A stretch of DNA of 64,000 nucleotides from Hybos culiciformis (taxonomy: Eukaryota > Arthropoda > Insecta > Diptera > Hybotidae), in contig OZ023273.1 in NCBI GenBank assembly GCA_964007475.1, positions 9,145,740-9,209,739 of the forward strand, read 5' to 3'. The position numbers and the translations under genes were made by a program. The notes under the pieces are model-generated. The model was not told the DNA's origin and did no database searches. It saw nothing but the letters and a program-made list of their open reading frames with translations. Positions 13,652-24,138 of this stretch are shown piece by piece. Position 1 is the first letter of the stretch; every line of letters begins with the position of its first letter.

Positions 13652-14202
13652 TACCTATAAATCTTGAAAAAAAGATAAATAAAAAAGTGAAAGTTGTTAT
13701 ATTTCTTTTTCACTGAAATTATACCTAAAACAAATAATTTTTTTTGTCATGAAAATAAAGCAAATTTAATATTTTTTTAAGGTAAAGGTATTTCTTAAAA
13801 ATTATGAAAATAAATTAACTCAGGAATCTTACCTATCGTATTTTTCAGAATTTTTGAATGCGGTGCCAATAGTGATCAACAAATTTTTAAATACCTACCA
13901 CTAGAACTAAAATGGTAAGATTTATATCTTAGTTTGAAAAATTATACCTATATACCTACCTAGATGCGTACTTAGTAATTTTTATTATTTTTTAGATACG
14001 GAGATCTTTTAGTTCTCAAGAGACAAAAAAACCAAAAGCTTCTTCACTATTTACGATCAACTTAGTGATTTTTGAAGTTTATACTTCTTTAGCGACGATG
14101 GAAGAAATTTGGTAGAGGGTAAAAATTTATTTTCATATAAAATTTTTCTGAGAATCGTCATCATTTTTCTGAGAATCGACCGTCATCATTTTTCAAAAAT
14201 TA
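13652..14202. other. Intergenic spacer between the MITE and the tandem array
   Basis: AT-rich sequence with no recognisable exon. A short local duplication of a TTTTTCTGAGAATCG word occurs at about 14145-14180, just before the first tRNA-like arm. Confidence 0.4.
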
Positions 14203-14640
14203 AAAAAAAAAACAAACCATAATTGGGTTCGAACCTGGCACCTTCAGACTTATTAGTATGGTGTTCTATCCACTAAGCCATACGGCCATATAATTTTTGC
14301 TTTCTAAAATATAATAAAAAAATTCTAATAAACCATTCATTTTTTTGTTTTTATTTTATTGTAGGGGAATAAAAAATAATACTCAAAAAAAAAAATAAGA
14401 AAAGAATTAGAATACTCAAAAAACGAGTTTGAAAAATTAACTAACCAATCAAAAAATTAATCTCATTGCCATATAATGAGATTTAATATTATTTAGGAAA
14501 ATAAATCAAAAATATTTTTTGTATTTGTTTAGAAAGCTAAACTCATATAGGCAATATGGCTTAGTATTATAGTAGAACATCACACTGTAAGTCTGAAGGT
14601 GCCTGGTTCGATTCCCAATGAGGATTTTTTTTTTTTTTAA
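14203..14640. mobile_element. Foldback module 1 with head-to-head tRNA-like arms
   Basis: Left arm at about 14203-14308 and right arm at about 14528-14638 are inverted copies: both run TTTAGAAAGC, then ATATGGCTTAGT, then a B-box-like GGTTCGA word, then an oligo-T tract. The left arm, read on the minus strand, has an A-box-like TGGCTTAGTGG and B-box GGTTCGAACC. The right arm has TGGCTTAGT...AGAACA and GGTTCGATTCC, and its anticodon-loop position reads CTGTAAG (GTA). Base pairing in the T stem is poor, so these are tRNA-derived rather than functional tRNA genes. The outermost left arm differs from all later left arms in its middle and 3' half. Confidence 0.75.
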
Positions 14641-15802
14641 TAAAGAAACAAATCCTTTTAGTATTTTTGGAAAACGTTAAATATTCATATGATATATGAT
14701 AAAAATTAAATTTTTGCACCACTTAACAATTCTTGAATTAAAATAAAAATATGATTTATAGTTTTTCATTAAAAAAAAGAAATTAAATAATCCTTTTCTT
14801 TGTGGGTCCCCAAAAAAAAATTCTCATGTGACAACGGAATTTATTGTCGATTTATTTATATATGTATAATAAAATAAGGGACTATGAAATAATTAAAAAG
14901 TAATAGTTAGCAATAGAAATATACATTTATTTTTTGATCCTATATTTTTTAATTTATAGCTTAAATATTATTTGCCAAATTCGATTCTAATTTCAATTTG
15001 ATATTTTCGTCTATTTTTTATTTTGACATGCAGATTGTGAAAACTTCGGAATTTCACGCAGTTACGAATGATTAAATATAAAAATATAAAATATTGTTAA
15101 CTTCATATTATTTAACGTCTCAAATTAATTATAGATTTAGCTAGACAAATAATATTATTTCCAGTCGATGATGAACTTTTACAGATAAGACTTATATAAA
15201 CAAAATACAATAAAATAGATTTAAATGCCAAAATTTAATAAAATTATTTAACAATTGATTAATATGAACAAAAATTTAGTAAAATGTCTTAAAATTCGAT
15301 TTATATGAACAAAATTTCGATTTATAATTCATAATGTTTAATTTAAATTAGTTATTCGAGCTGATTTTCCATCAAATAAAATAATTTTCGAAACATCTGG
15401 GAAATGTTTTTACACACTCTAGATTATTTTTTACAGAGATCATGTAACCACTAAAGTTATAAACATTATATCCTATAAAACAAATTTATAATATTGGACG
15501 CACTAAACTCGTTACAAACAACATAGGTATATTTTGGCATTGATAGTATAGATATCGATCAAGTAATTTATCATTATAGGTTTTCCCGGCTCAAAATATG
15601 CAAAAAAAAAAAATATTTTCAAAATAGGTAGCTCTGGTGAAATAAAGATTACCAGACCAAAAATTTTGGGTAGGAATTCATAATTATCGTACACTTTTTT
15701 AATTTCAAATATATGTCCAATATTACAAGCAAAAAAATTACATATTCTAACAATAAAAAAATTATGTTCCAAAAATTTTAAAAATTATTATGTTCAAAAA
15801 AA

Positions 15803-16240
15803 TTTAAAAAAAATGTATTCATTGGGGAATCGAACCTGACACCTTCACTCTTATAGTCCGATGTTCTAGCCACTAAGCCATACGGCCATATAATTTTTGC
15901 TTTCTAAAATATAATAAAAAAATTCTAATAAACCATTCATTTTTTTGTTTTTATTTTATTGTAGGGGAATAAAAAATAATACTCAAAAAAAAAAATAAGA
16001 AAAGAATTAGAATACTCAAAAAACGAGTTTGAAAAATTAACTAACCAATCAAAAAATTAATCTCATTGCCATATAATGAGATTTAATATTATTTAGGAAA
16101 ATAAATCAAAAATATTTTTTGTATTTGTTTAGAAAGCTAAACTCATATAGGCAATATGGCTTAGTATTATAGTAGAACATCACACTGTAAGTCTGAAGGT
16201 GCCTGGTTCGATTCCCAATGAGGATTTTTTTTTTTTTTAA
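15803..16240. mobile_element. Foldback module 2 with head-to-head tRNA-like arms
   Basis: Same design as the first module: minus-strand tRNA-like arm at about 15818-15888, plus-strand arm at about 16150-16222, both followed by oligo-T in their own reading direction. The left arm is a hybrid: its B-box side matches the terminal orphan arm at 20622-20694, while its A-box side and the flank beyond (GGCCATATAATTTTTGC) match the outermost arm at 14218-14288. Confidence 0.75.
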
Positions 16241-17403
16241 TAAAGAAACAAATCCTTTTAGTATTTTTGGAAAACGTTAAATATTCATATGATATATGAT
16301 AAAAATTAAATTTTTGCACCACTTAACAATTCTTGAATTAAAATAAAAATATGATTTATAGTTTTTCATTAAAAAAAAGAAATTAAATAATCCTTTTCTT
16401 TGTGGGTCCCCAAAAAAAAATTCTCATGTGACAACGGAATTTATTGTCGATTTATTTATATATGTATAATAAAATAAGGGACTATGAAATAATTAAAAAG
16501 TAATAGTTAGCAATAGAAATATACATTTATTTTTTGATCCTATATTTTTTAATTTATAGCTTAAATATTATTTGCCAAATTCGATTCTAATTTCAATTTG
16601 ATATTTTCGTCTATTTTTTATTTTGACATGCAGATTGTGAAAACTTCGGAATTTCACGCAGTTACGAATGATTAAATATAAAAATATAAAATATTGTTAA
16701 CTTCATATTATTTAACGTCTCAAATTAATTATAGATTTAGCTAGACAAATAATATTATTTCCAGTCGATGATGAACTTTTACAGATAAGACTTATATAAA
16801 CAAAATACAATAAAATAGATTTAAATGCCAAAATTTAATAAAATTATTTAACAATTGATTAATATGAACAAAAATTTAGTAAAATGTCTTAAAATTCGAT
16901 TTATATGAACAAAATTTCGATTTATAATTCATAATGTTTAATTTAAATTAGTTATTCGAGCTGATTTTCCATCAAATAAAATAATTTTCGAAACATCTGG
17001 GAAATGTTTTTACACACTCTAGATTATTTTTTACAGAGATCATGTAACCACTAAAGTTATAAACATTATATCCTATAAAACAAATTTATAATATTGGACG
17101 CACTAAACTCGTTACAAACAACATAGGTATATTTTGGCATTGATAGTATAGATATCGATCAAGTAATTTATCATTATAGGTTTTCCCGGCTCAAAATATG
17201 CAAAAAAAAAAAATATTTTCAAAATAGGTAGCTCTGGTGAAATAAAGATTACCAGACCAAAAATTTTGGGTAGGAATTCATAATTATCGTACACTTTTTT
17301 AATTTCAAATATATGTCCAATATTACAAGCAAAAAAATTACATATTCTACCAATAAAAAAATTATGTTCAAAAAATTTTAAAAATTATTATGTTCAAAAA
17401 AAT

Positions 17404-17840
17404 TTAAAAAAAAATGTATTCATTGGGGAATCGAACCTGACACCTTCACTCTTATAGTCCGATGTTCTAGCCACTAAGCCATACGGCCATATAATTTTTG
17501 CTTTCTAAAATATAATAAAAAAATTCTAATAAACCATTCATTGTTTTGTTTTTATTTTATTGTAGGGGAATAAAAAATAATACTCAAAAAAAAAAATAAG
17601 AAAAGAATTAGAATACTCAAAAAACGAGTTTGAAAAATTAACTAACCAATCAAAAAATTAATCTCATTGCCATATAATGAGATTTAATATTATTTAGGAA
17701 AATAAATCAAAAATATTTTTTGTATTTGTTTAGAAAGCTAAACTTATATAGGCAATATGGCTTAGTATTATAGTAGAACATCACACTGTAAGTCTGAAGG
17801 TGCCTGGTTCGATTCCCAATGAGGATTTTTTTTTTTTAAT
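17404..17840. mobile_element. Foldback module 3 with head-to-head tRNA-like arms
   Basis: Minus-strand arm at about 17418-17488 and plus-strand arm at about 17751-17822. The left arm is the same hybrid type as in the second module. It shares the AAACTTATATAGG variant with the fourth module, whereas the first two have AAACTCATATAGG, so the third and fourth units are closest relatives at that site. Confidence 0.75.
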
Positions 17841-19002
17841 AAAGAAACAAATCCTTTTAGTATTTTTGGAAAACGTTAAATATTCATATGATATATGATA
17901 AAAATTAAATTTTTGCACCACTTAACAATTCTTGAATTAAAATAAAAATATGATTTATAGTTTTTCATTAAAAAAAAGAAATTAAATAATCCTTTTCTTT
18001 GTGGGTCCCCAAAAAAAAATTCTCATGTGACAACGGAATTTATTGTCGATTTATTTATATATGTATAATAAAATAAGGGACTATGAAATAATTAAAAAGT
18101 AATAGTTAGCAATAGAAATATACATTTATTTTTTGATCCTATATTTTTTAATTTATAGCTTAAATATTATTTGCCAAATTCGATTCTAATTTCAATTTGA
18201 TATTTTCGTCTATTTTTTATTTTGACATGCAGATTGTGAAAACTTCGGAATTTCACGCAGTTACGAATGATTAAATATAAAAATATAAAATATTGTTAAC
18301 TTCATATTATTTAACGTCTCAAATTAATTATAGATTTAGCTAGACAAATAATATTATTTCCAGTCGATGATGAACTTTTACAGATAAGACTTATATAAAC
18401 AAAATACAATAAAATAGATTTAAATGCCAAAATTTAATAAAATTATTTAACAATTGATTAATATGAACAAAAATTTAGTAAAATGTCTTAAAATTCGATT
18501 TATATGAACAAAATTTCGATTTATAATTCATAATGTTTAATTTAAATTAGTTATTCGAGCTGATTTTCCATCAAATAAAATAATTTTCGAAACATCTGGG
18601 AAATGTTTTTACACACTCTAGATTATTTTTTACAGAGATCATGTAACCACTAAAGTTATAAACATTATATCCTATAAAACAAATTTATAATATTGGACGC
18701 ACTAAACTCGTTACAAACAACATAGGTATATTTTGGCATTGATAGTATAGATATCGATCAAGTAATTTATCATTATAGGTTTTCCCGGCTCAAAATATGC
18801 AAAAAAAAAAAATATTTTCAAAATAGGTAGCTCTGGTGAAATAAAGATTACCAGACCAAAAATTTTGGGTAGGAATTCATAATTATCGTACACTTTTTTA
18901 ATTTCAAATATATGTCCAATATTACAAGCAAAAAAATTACATATTCTACCAATAAAAAAATTATGTTCAAAAAATTTTAAAAATTATTATGTTCAAAAAA
19001 AT

Positions 19003-19438
19003 TTAAAAAAAAATGTATTCATTGGGGAATCGAACCTGACACCTTCACTCTTATAGTCCGATGTTCTAGCCACTAAGCCATACGGCCATATAATTTTTGC
19101 TTTCTAAAATATAATAAAAAAATTCTAATAAACCATTCATTTTTTTGTTTTTATTTTATTGTAGGGGAATAAAAAATAATACTCAAAAAAAAAAATAAGA
19201 AAAGAATTAGAATACTCAAAAAACGAGTTTGAAAAATTAACTAACCAATCAAAAAATTAATCTCATTGCCATATAATGAGATTTAATATTATTTAGGAAA
19301 ATAAATCAAAAATATTTTTTGTATTTGTTTAGAAAGCTAAACTTATATAGGCAATATGGCTTAGTATTATAGTAGAACATCACACTGTAAGTCTGAAGGT
19401 GCCTGGTTCGATTCCCAATGAGGATTTTTTTTTTTTAA
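19003..19438. mobile_element. Foldback module 4 with head-to-head tRNA-like arms
   Basis: Minus-strand arm at about 19018-19088 and plus-strand arm at about 19350-19422. The left arm is again hybrid. The unit that follows is the most diverged of the four, with several private substitutions between about 19615 and 20560. Confidence 0.75.
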
Positions 19439-20610
19439 TAAAGAAACAAATCCTTTTAGTATTTTTGGAAAACGTTAAATATTCATATGATATATGATAA
19501 AAATTAAATTTTTGCACCACTTAACAATTCTTGAATTAAAATAAAAATATGATTTATAGTTTTTCATTAAAAAAAAGAAATTAAATAATCCTTTTCTTTG
19601 TGGGTCCCCAAAAAAAATCTCTCATGTGACAACGGAACTTATTGTCGATTTATTTATATATGTATAATAAAATAAGGGACTATGAAATAATTAAAAAGTA
19701 ATAGTTAGGAATAGAAATATACATTTATTATTTGATCCTATATTTTTTAATTTATAGCTTAAATATTATTTGCCAAATTCGATTCTAATTTCAATTTTAT
19801 ATTTTCGTCTATTTTTTATTTTGACATGCAGATTGTGAAAACTTCGGAATTTCACGCAGTTACGAATGATTAAATATAAAAATATAAAATATTTTTAACT
19901 TCATATTATTTAACGTCTCAAATTAATTATAGATTTAGCTAGACAAATAATATTATTTCCAGTCGATGATGAACTTTTACAGATAAGACTTATATAAACA
20001 AAATACAATAAAATAGATTTAAATGCCAAAATTTAATAAAATTATTTAACAATTGATTAATATGAACAAAAATTTAGTAAAATGTCTTAAAATTCGATTT
20101 ATATGAACAAAATTTCGATTTATAATTCATAATGTTTAATTTAAATTAGTTATTCGAGCTGATTTTCCATCAAATAAAATAATTTTCGAAACATCTGGGA
20201 AATGTTTTTACACACTCTAGATTATTTTTTACAGAGATCATGTAACCACTAAAGTTATAAACATTATATCCTATAAAACAAATTTATAATATTGGACGCA
20301 CTAAACTCGTTACAAACAACATAGGTATATTTTGGCATTGATAGTATAGATATCGATCAAGAAATTTATCATTATAGGTTTTCCCGGCTCAAAATATGCA
20401 AAAAAAAAAAATTTCAAAATAGGTAGCTCTGGTGAAATAAAGATTACCAGACCAAAAATTTTGGGTAGGAATTCATAATTATCGTACACTTTTTTAATTT
20501 CAAATATATGTATATATAGGGCCCAATATTACAAGCAAAAAAATTACATATTCTACCAATAAAAAAATTATGTTCAAAAAAAAAAAATTATTATGTTCAA
20601 AAAAATGAAA

Positions 20611-20712
20611 AAAAAATGTATTCATTGGGGAATCGAACCTGACACCTTCACTCTTATAGTCCGATGTTCTAGCCACTAAGCCATACAACCCATATGATTT
20701 TGCATTTCTAAA
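20611..20712 (-). repeat. Terminal orphan tRNA-like arm closing the array
   Basis: Minus-strand tRNA-like sequence at about 20622-20694 with A-box-like TGGCTTAGTGG and B-box GGTTCGATTCC, followed in its direction by a T tract. Its B-box half is identical to the internal left arms. Beyond CCACTAAGCCATAC it diverges (AACCCATATGATTTTGC), and no partner plus-strand arm follows. This marks the right edge of the array. Confidence 0.75.
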
Positions 20713-20765
20713 ATATAATAAAAAAACACATGAATCATAATTTTTGGGTAATAGCATTCTTAATC

Positions 20766-21065
20766 TATGGTAATAGTAAACAGTATTTTGATATTTTTTT
20801 GTGTTGTCTTTTATTTTTTTATTTATTTAATCAAGAAAAATATACGATATAAGATATTACATTTTTTAGTTATTTATGTATATATAAATAAAAAAGAAAA
20901 GAAAAAAAGCCATAGAAAAATTTTTTGTTTTGGGTTATGGTAAATAGTATTTTGATATTTTTTTGTGTTTGTTTAATTATTTATTTAAACAATAAAAATA
21001 TACAATAGAAGATATTACATCTTTCAGTATGCATGCATATAAAAAAAACGAAAAACGAATAAAAA
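20766..21065. repeat. Imperfect direct duplication of a ~165-bp AT-rich segment
   Basis: The word AGTATTTTGATATTTTTTTG occurs at about 20782 and again at about 20948. Related downstream sequence follows in the same order (AAAAATATAC, then AGATATTACAT, then an ATAAAAAA-rich end), so a segment of about 165 bases is duplicated with small indels. It lies between the tRNA-arm array and the TTLL gene. No known element recognised. Confidence 0.65.
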
Positions 21066-21310
21066 AAACACGAAGCAGTCATAGAACTGCCTACAGAAGT
21101 TTATACTTAAGATTTAAACTATGAAATAACAGTGGCTACAAATAATGGACTGCTTTTGGACTGATGGACTGATTTTTATTTTAATTTACATTTTTTACTG
21201 AGCAGCCCATCATTTGTAGCCACTGTTATTCATAGTTTTTTTCATAGTTTTTAAATCTTTAAGTATAAACTTCTGTAGGCAGTTCTATGACTGCTTCGTG
21301 TGTTTTTTTA
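21062..21310. repeat. Inverted repeat spanning the 5' end of the TTLL15-like gene
   Basis: Left arm at about 21062-21155 and right arm at about 21201-21310 are reverse complements with a few indels. The shared order is GACTGCTTCGTG, GCAGTTCTATGACTGC, AAGTATAAACTTCTGTAGGC, then TAGCCACTGTTATT. The spacer is about 45 bases. The right arm contains the predicted start codon at 21287 and the first few codons of the TTLL15-like gene. The left arm is therefore an inverted partial copy of that 5' end (or the reverse), and it carries the same MTASC start on the minus strand before reading into A/T-rich sequence. Confidence 0.85.
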
Positions 21311-23373
21311 ATTGTAACATTTATAAGTTCGATTTTATTTCAAGAAATTCGAAAAACTGAATATTTTAAAAAAATTTTTATTGAAAATTTTCCTACTTGT
21401 CCAACAACCATAACGCCAAACTCGAAAAATATTGAAAATTTTATAAATACAGTCGAGAATGAAGATTTTATAAAATTTGCAGTTTATCAACGTGATGATC
21501 GAAGTACTGATGAAAGTCACTTAAAACATATTCTAAATGTTTTTAATAGAATGGGTTTAAAGCGAGTTGAAGTACAGGATGAGTGGGATTTATTATGGGC
21601 CCACGATTTTCCTTTCAGTCGACTATCACAAAAATTGAAAAATCTGGAACCACATCAAAAAATTAATCATTTTCCAGGTACAATTAGTTACATTCAATAC
21701 ATTAAAATCTTCTGTATGTTATTTTATAACTACCTATTTATGTTATGTATGAACGAATTGTACATTAACTTCAAACTAAATTTGGTCTCTAATCTCATGT
21801 CCTCGCGATTTTGTATGTAATGTTCGAAAACATCTCTCTTTAAATGTCAAAATAATAATAATTCAGATCGGAAATTCTTAAAAAATTAAATTTCAGGATG
21901 CGGCTTTATTGCGAACAAAGTCGATTTATGTACCACAGATTTACCTTTTTTACCAAAAGCATTTCGTTTACCAGAAGAAAAAGAAAAATTCTTAAAATTT
22001 AAGAATGAAAATACTGGCACAATGTTTGTAGTTAAACATAACGAACATCGGCACATTCATATTCAATCAGCAGATGAAATTAACTTAAATTCAAATAATT
22101 CATTCATTCAGGAGTTCATTGATCAGCCATATTTAGTTGATGGCTACAAATTTGATATTGGAGTTTATGTAGTTATAACAGGAATAAGTCCATTAACAAT
22201 TTATATTTATACTGGAGACGTGTTATTTCGTTATTGTGCAGAACCTTATTATCCATTCAATTCTTCTAATATTGACAAATATGTTGTTGGGGATGATTAT
22301 TTACCAACATGGAAATTGCCTTCTCTTAAAATTTTCCATGATATTTTTAAATTTGGACAAAAAGATTCATTCGATGCATATGTTAAAAGTAAATCAAAAA
22401 ATCCAAAACTAATTTGGTCACAAGTTGAGGAAATAATCCGAGAAACAATTTTGGCCAAAGAAAAACACATAATAAATATTTTAAAATCATATAAAACAAA
22501 AAATTTTTTCGAATTGATGAGATTTGATTTAATTATGGATAAAAATCTACGAGTTTATTTAATGGAAGCAAATATGAGCCCAAATTTATCTTCAGCTCAT
22601 TATAAGCAAAATTCATTGCTATATGAACAGATTTTGTATAGTACAATGCAATTAGTTGGTGTTGGTAGACCTTTGAAACTGAATTATTTAAAAAAGCAAC
22701 ACAATGATATTGAAAGTATGATATCATCAGATAAAAATTTAGCTGTTAATTCACAAAAATGTTTGCAAAATAAATGCAATGAAGATTGCAGCAGCGACGA
22801 ATGTTTACTATGCTTAAATTGTTTGCATGAAGAAGATTTAAAAGTTCTACACAAAGCTTTTAGAGAGCATATACATCGTGGTGACACCAAGAGAATATTT
22901 CCTGAACCAATTGTAAGCATTATTAAACTTTCTAAAACTTGAATTAAAATAAATAGAAAATGTTTCGATTATGACCCCATTAATAAACTAATATCAGTAA
23001 ATATACAAGATAATTTACAGAGTTTCAATCGAATAACCATAATTTATAACGCACAATCGTATTCTTGATCACTGTTAAAAACCCTTCCAAAATAATCTTT
23101 TTGCCTATAATTCCTTGAAAACGTGGCGATGGCTCGAATACATCTAACATATGAACTTAGTTTTAAATAATTAAAAAGCACAATAAATTTCAAGCGTAAT
23201 GAATTTTAGAACTTGAGAATGTTTCCACTAATTAAATATAAATATTTTTATTTTTTCAGACCGAAATTGAGTTCAATTTAGAAGACAAATTGAAGAACTT
23301 AAGCCCTGCAAATAAAATGTTAACGTTATGGTTTTACGAAAAATGTCAAATGGATAATGCGTGGTGTGTTTGA
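21287..23373 (+). CDS. TTLL15: Tubulin tyrosine ligase-like protein, TTLL15 type, three exons
   Basis: ATP-grasp ligase of the TTLL family, which adds amino acids (glutamate, glycine or tyrosine) to tubulin or other proteins. Exons: 21287-21677 (phase 1), 21897-22912 (phase 0) and 23260-23373, giving 506 residues. An in-frame TAA at 21266 supports this start. Residues about 4-18 (CVFLIVTFISSILF) form a hydrophobic signal-anchor, as in TTLL15-type members. Motifs in order: HFPGCGFIANK at the first junction, FVVKHNEHRHIHI (about 174-186), FIQEFIDQPYLVDGYKFDIG (200-219), then LMRFDLIMD and YLMEANMSPNLS (about 337-362). E354 and N356 sit where the family has its metal-binding residues. Near the C-terminus six cysteines fall within 21 residues (419-439). 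The start lies in an inverted-repeat arm. The substrate cannot be read from sequence; the subtype is inferred from the N-terminal anchor and length. Confidence 0.85.
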
Positions 23374-23770
23374 TTTCAAAATGTTGCAGTAAGAAAAGAT
23401 TGAAAAGTGATTATAAGATCGAAATCACTTTATATTTTAAAATTGTTTGACGAAATATTCAACTATTAACTTTTTCATTGATTCGTGATAAAATCATAAA
23501 TAGTCAATAATAAACAAAACGTAATGCCAGAAATACTTAGTGCCTTAAGTTTTAATAATAACATAATATTCAGTAATAACATATTTATTTATTTCTATTT
23601 TATACTTAAACAAATAATATATTCGTAATAAGTTTTACATTTATTCCGTCCATTCTTTAATAATTTTGTATTTTTTTTGTTTTTAAATAAAGATTTAAAT
23701 TAATATTGATGATGAAATGTTTTTTTAATTAAAAAGGTATCCATAAGAATTATACAAATAACGTTTAAGG
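23374..23770. other. 3'UTR and spacer downstream of the TTLL15-like gene
   Basis: AT-rich sequence with candidate polyadenylation signals, including AATAAA at 23509 and a later AAATAAAG near 23684. No exon seen. Confidence 0.45.
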
Positions 23771-24138
23771 CAGACTACGACGCGATCATCGATTTCGAGC
23801 TAGCGCGAGCGACGCAGCGACGTTTTTTGGCCTAGCAGCAACGACCAAATTTTTAGGTGAAAGCGATCGCTAGCAGCCATATAAATTTAAAAAAAAAAAA
23901 AAAAATAACCAAGCCGCGACGAAAATTTTTGTCTTTTTTTTGTTTTTTTTTTTTTTTTTTTCTTTTTTTTGTTTTTTTTTTTTTTTTTTTTAACGGTTTT
24001 TTTAACGGTTTTTTTTTTGTTAGCGATTATCAGCGGCGCAGCAGCGATCAAGATTTTTTTTTTTAGCAGCAGCCCCAAAAAATTGAAAATTTCGCTGCTT
24101 AGCCGCCGCGACTAAAAATATGATCGCGTCGGCGTCTG
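23771..24138. mobile_element. Second hAT-type MITE of the same family, with near-perfect 8-bp duplication
   Basis: A 368-bp CG-word-rich island starting CAGACTACGACGCGATCAT; the right end in reverse reads CAGACGCCGACGCGATCAT (17 of 19 match). The flanking 8-mers are GTTTAAGG (23763-23770) and GTTTCAGG (24139-24146), one mismatch. The CAGAC-CGACGC termini are shared with the element at 13359-13643. The interior holds AGCAGCGA/GCGATCGCTAGC words and long T runs. It has no coding capacity; the long open frames across it are T/A-run artefacts. The mismatch in the duplication suggests it is somewhat older. Confidence 0.8.

Larger units (their letters stand above)
14203..20712. repeat. Tandem array: four ~1.6-kb units with tRNA-like inverted arms, plus a terminal orphan arm
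   Basis: Four nearly identical units follow each other. The same word (TACGGCCATA) recurs at 14281, 15881, 17482 and 19081, with the diverged equivalent at about 20684, so the period is about 1,600 bases. Each unit starts with a minus-strand tRNA-like arm. A ~220-base inner spacer and a plus-strand tRNA-like arm follow, then ~1.18 kb of AT-rich single-copy-like sequence. The array closes with a fifth minus-strand arm that has no partner. Units 1-3 differ by only scattered bases. Unit 4 carries more substitutions and small indels, including a GTATATATAGGGCCC-like insertion near 20510. Short open frames recurring at 15512, 17112, 18711 and 20500 (minus) have no recognisable domain and I do not treat them as genes. 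I do not recognise the element family. Confidence 0.93.

Noticed and set aside
13221..13713. Overlapping 90- and 142-codon minus-strand open frames
   Set aside because: They run through long A tracts and the terminal repeats of the hAT-type MITE, giving F/K/R-rich low-complexity protein with no domain.
14203..20712. Functional tRNA genes in the array
   Set aside because: A and B boxes are present, but T-stem and part of the anticodon-stem pairing fail and anticodon positions differ between arms, so they read as tRNA-derived repeats.
15512..20757. Recurring 60-86-codon minus-strand frames in each tandem unit (MYDNYEFLPK type)
   Set aside because: Their recurrence is explained by duplication of the DNA. 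They lack a domain, vary in start context and are broken in the last unit.
23857..24078. Overlapping plus- and minus-strand frames of 60-70 codons
   Set aside because: These are poly-T/poly-A artefacts inside the second hAT-type MITE.
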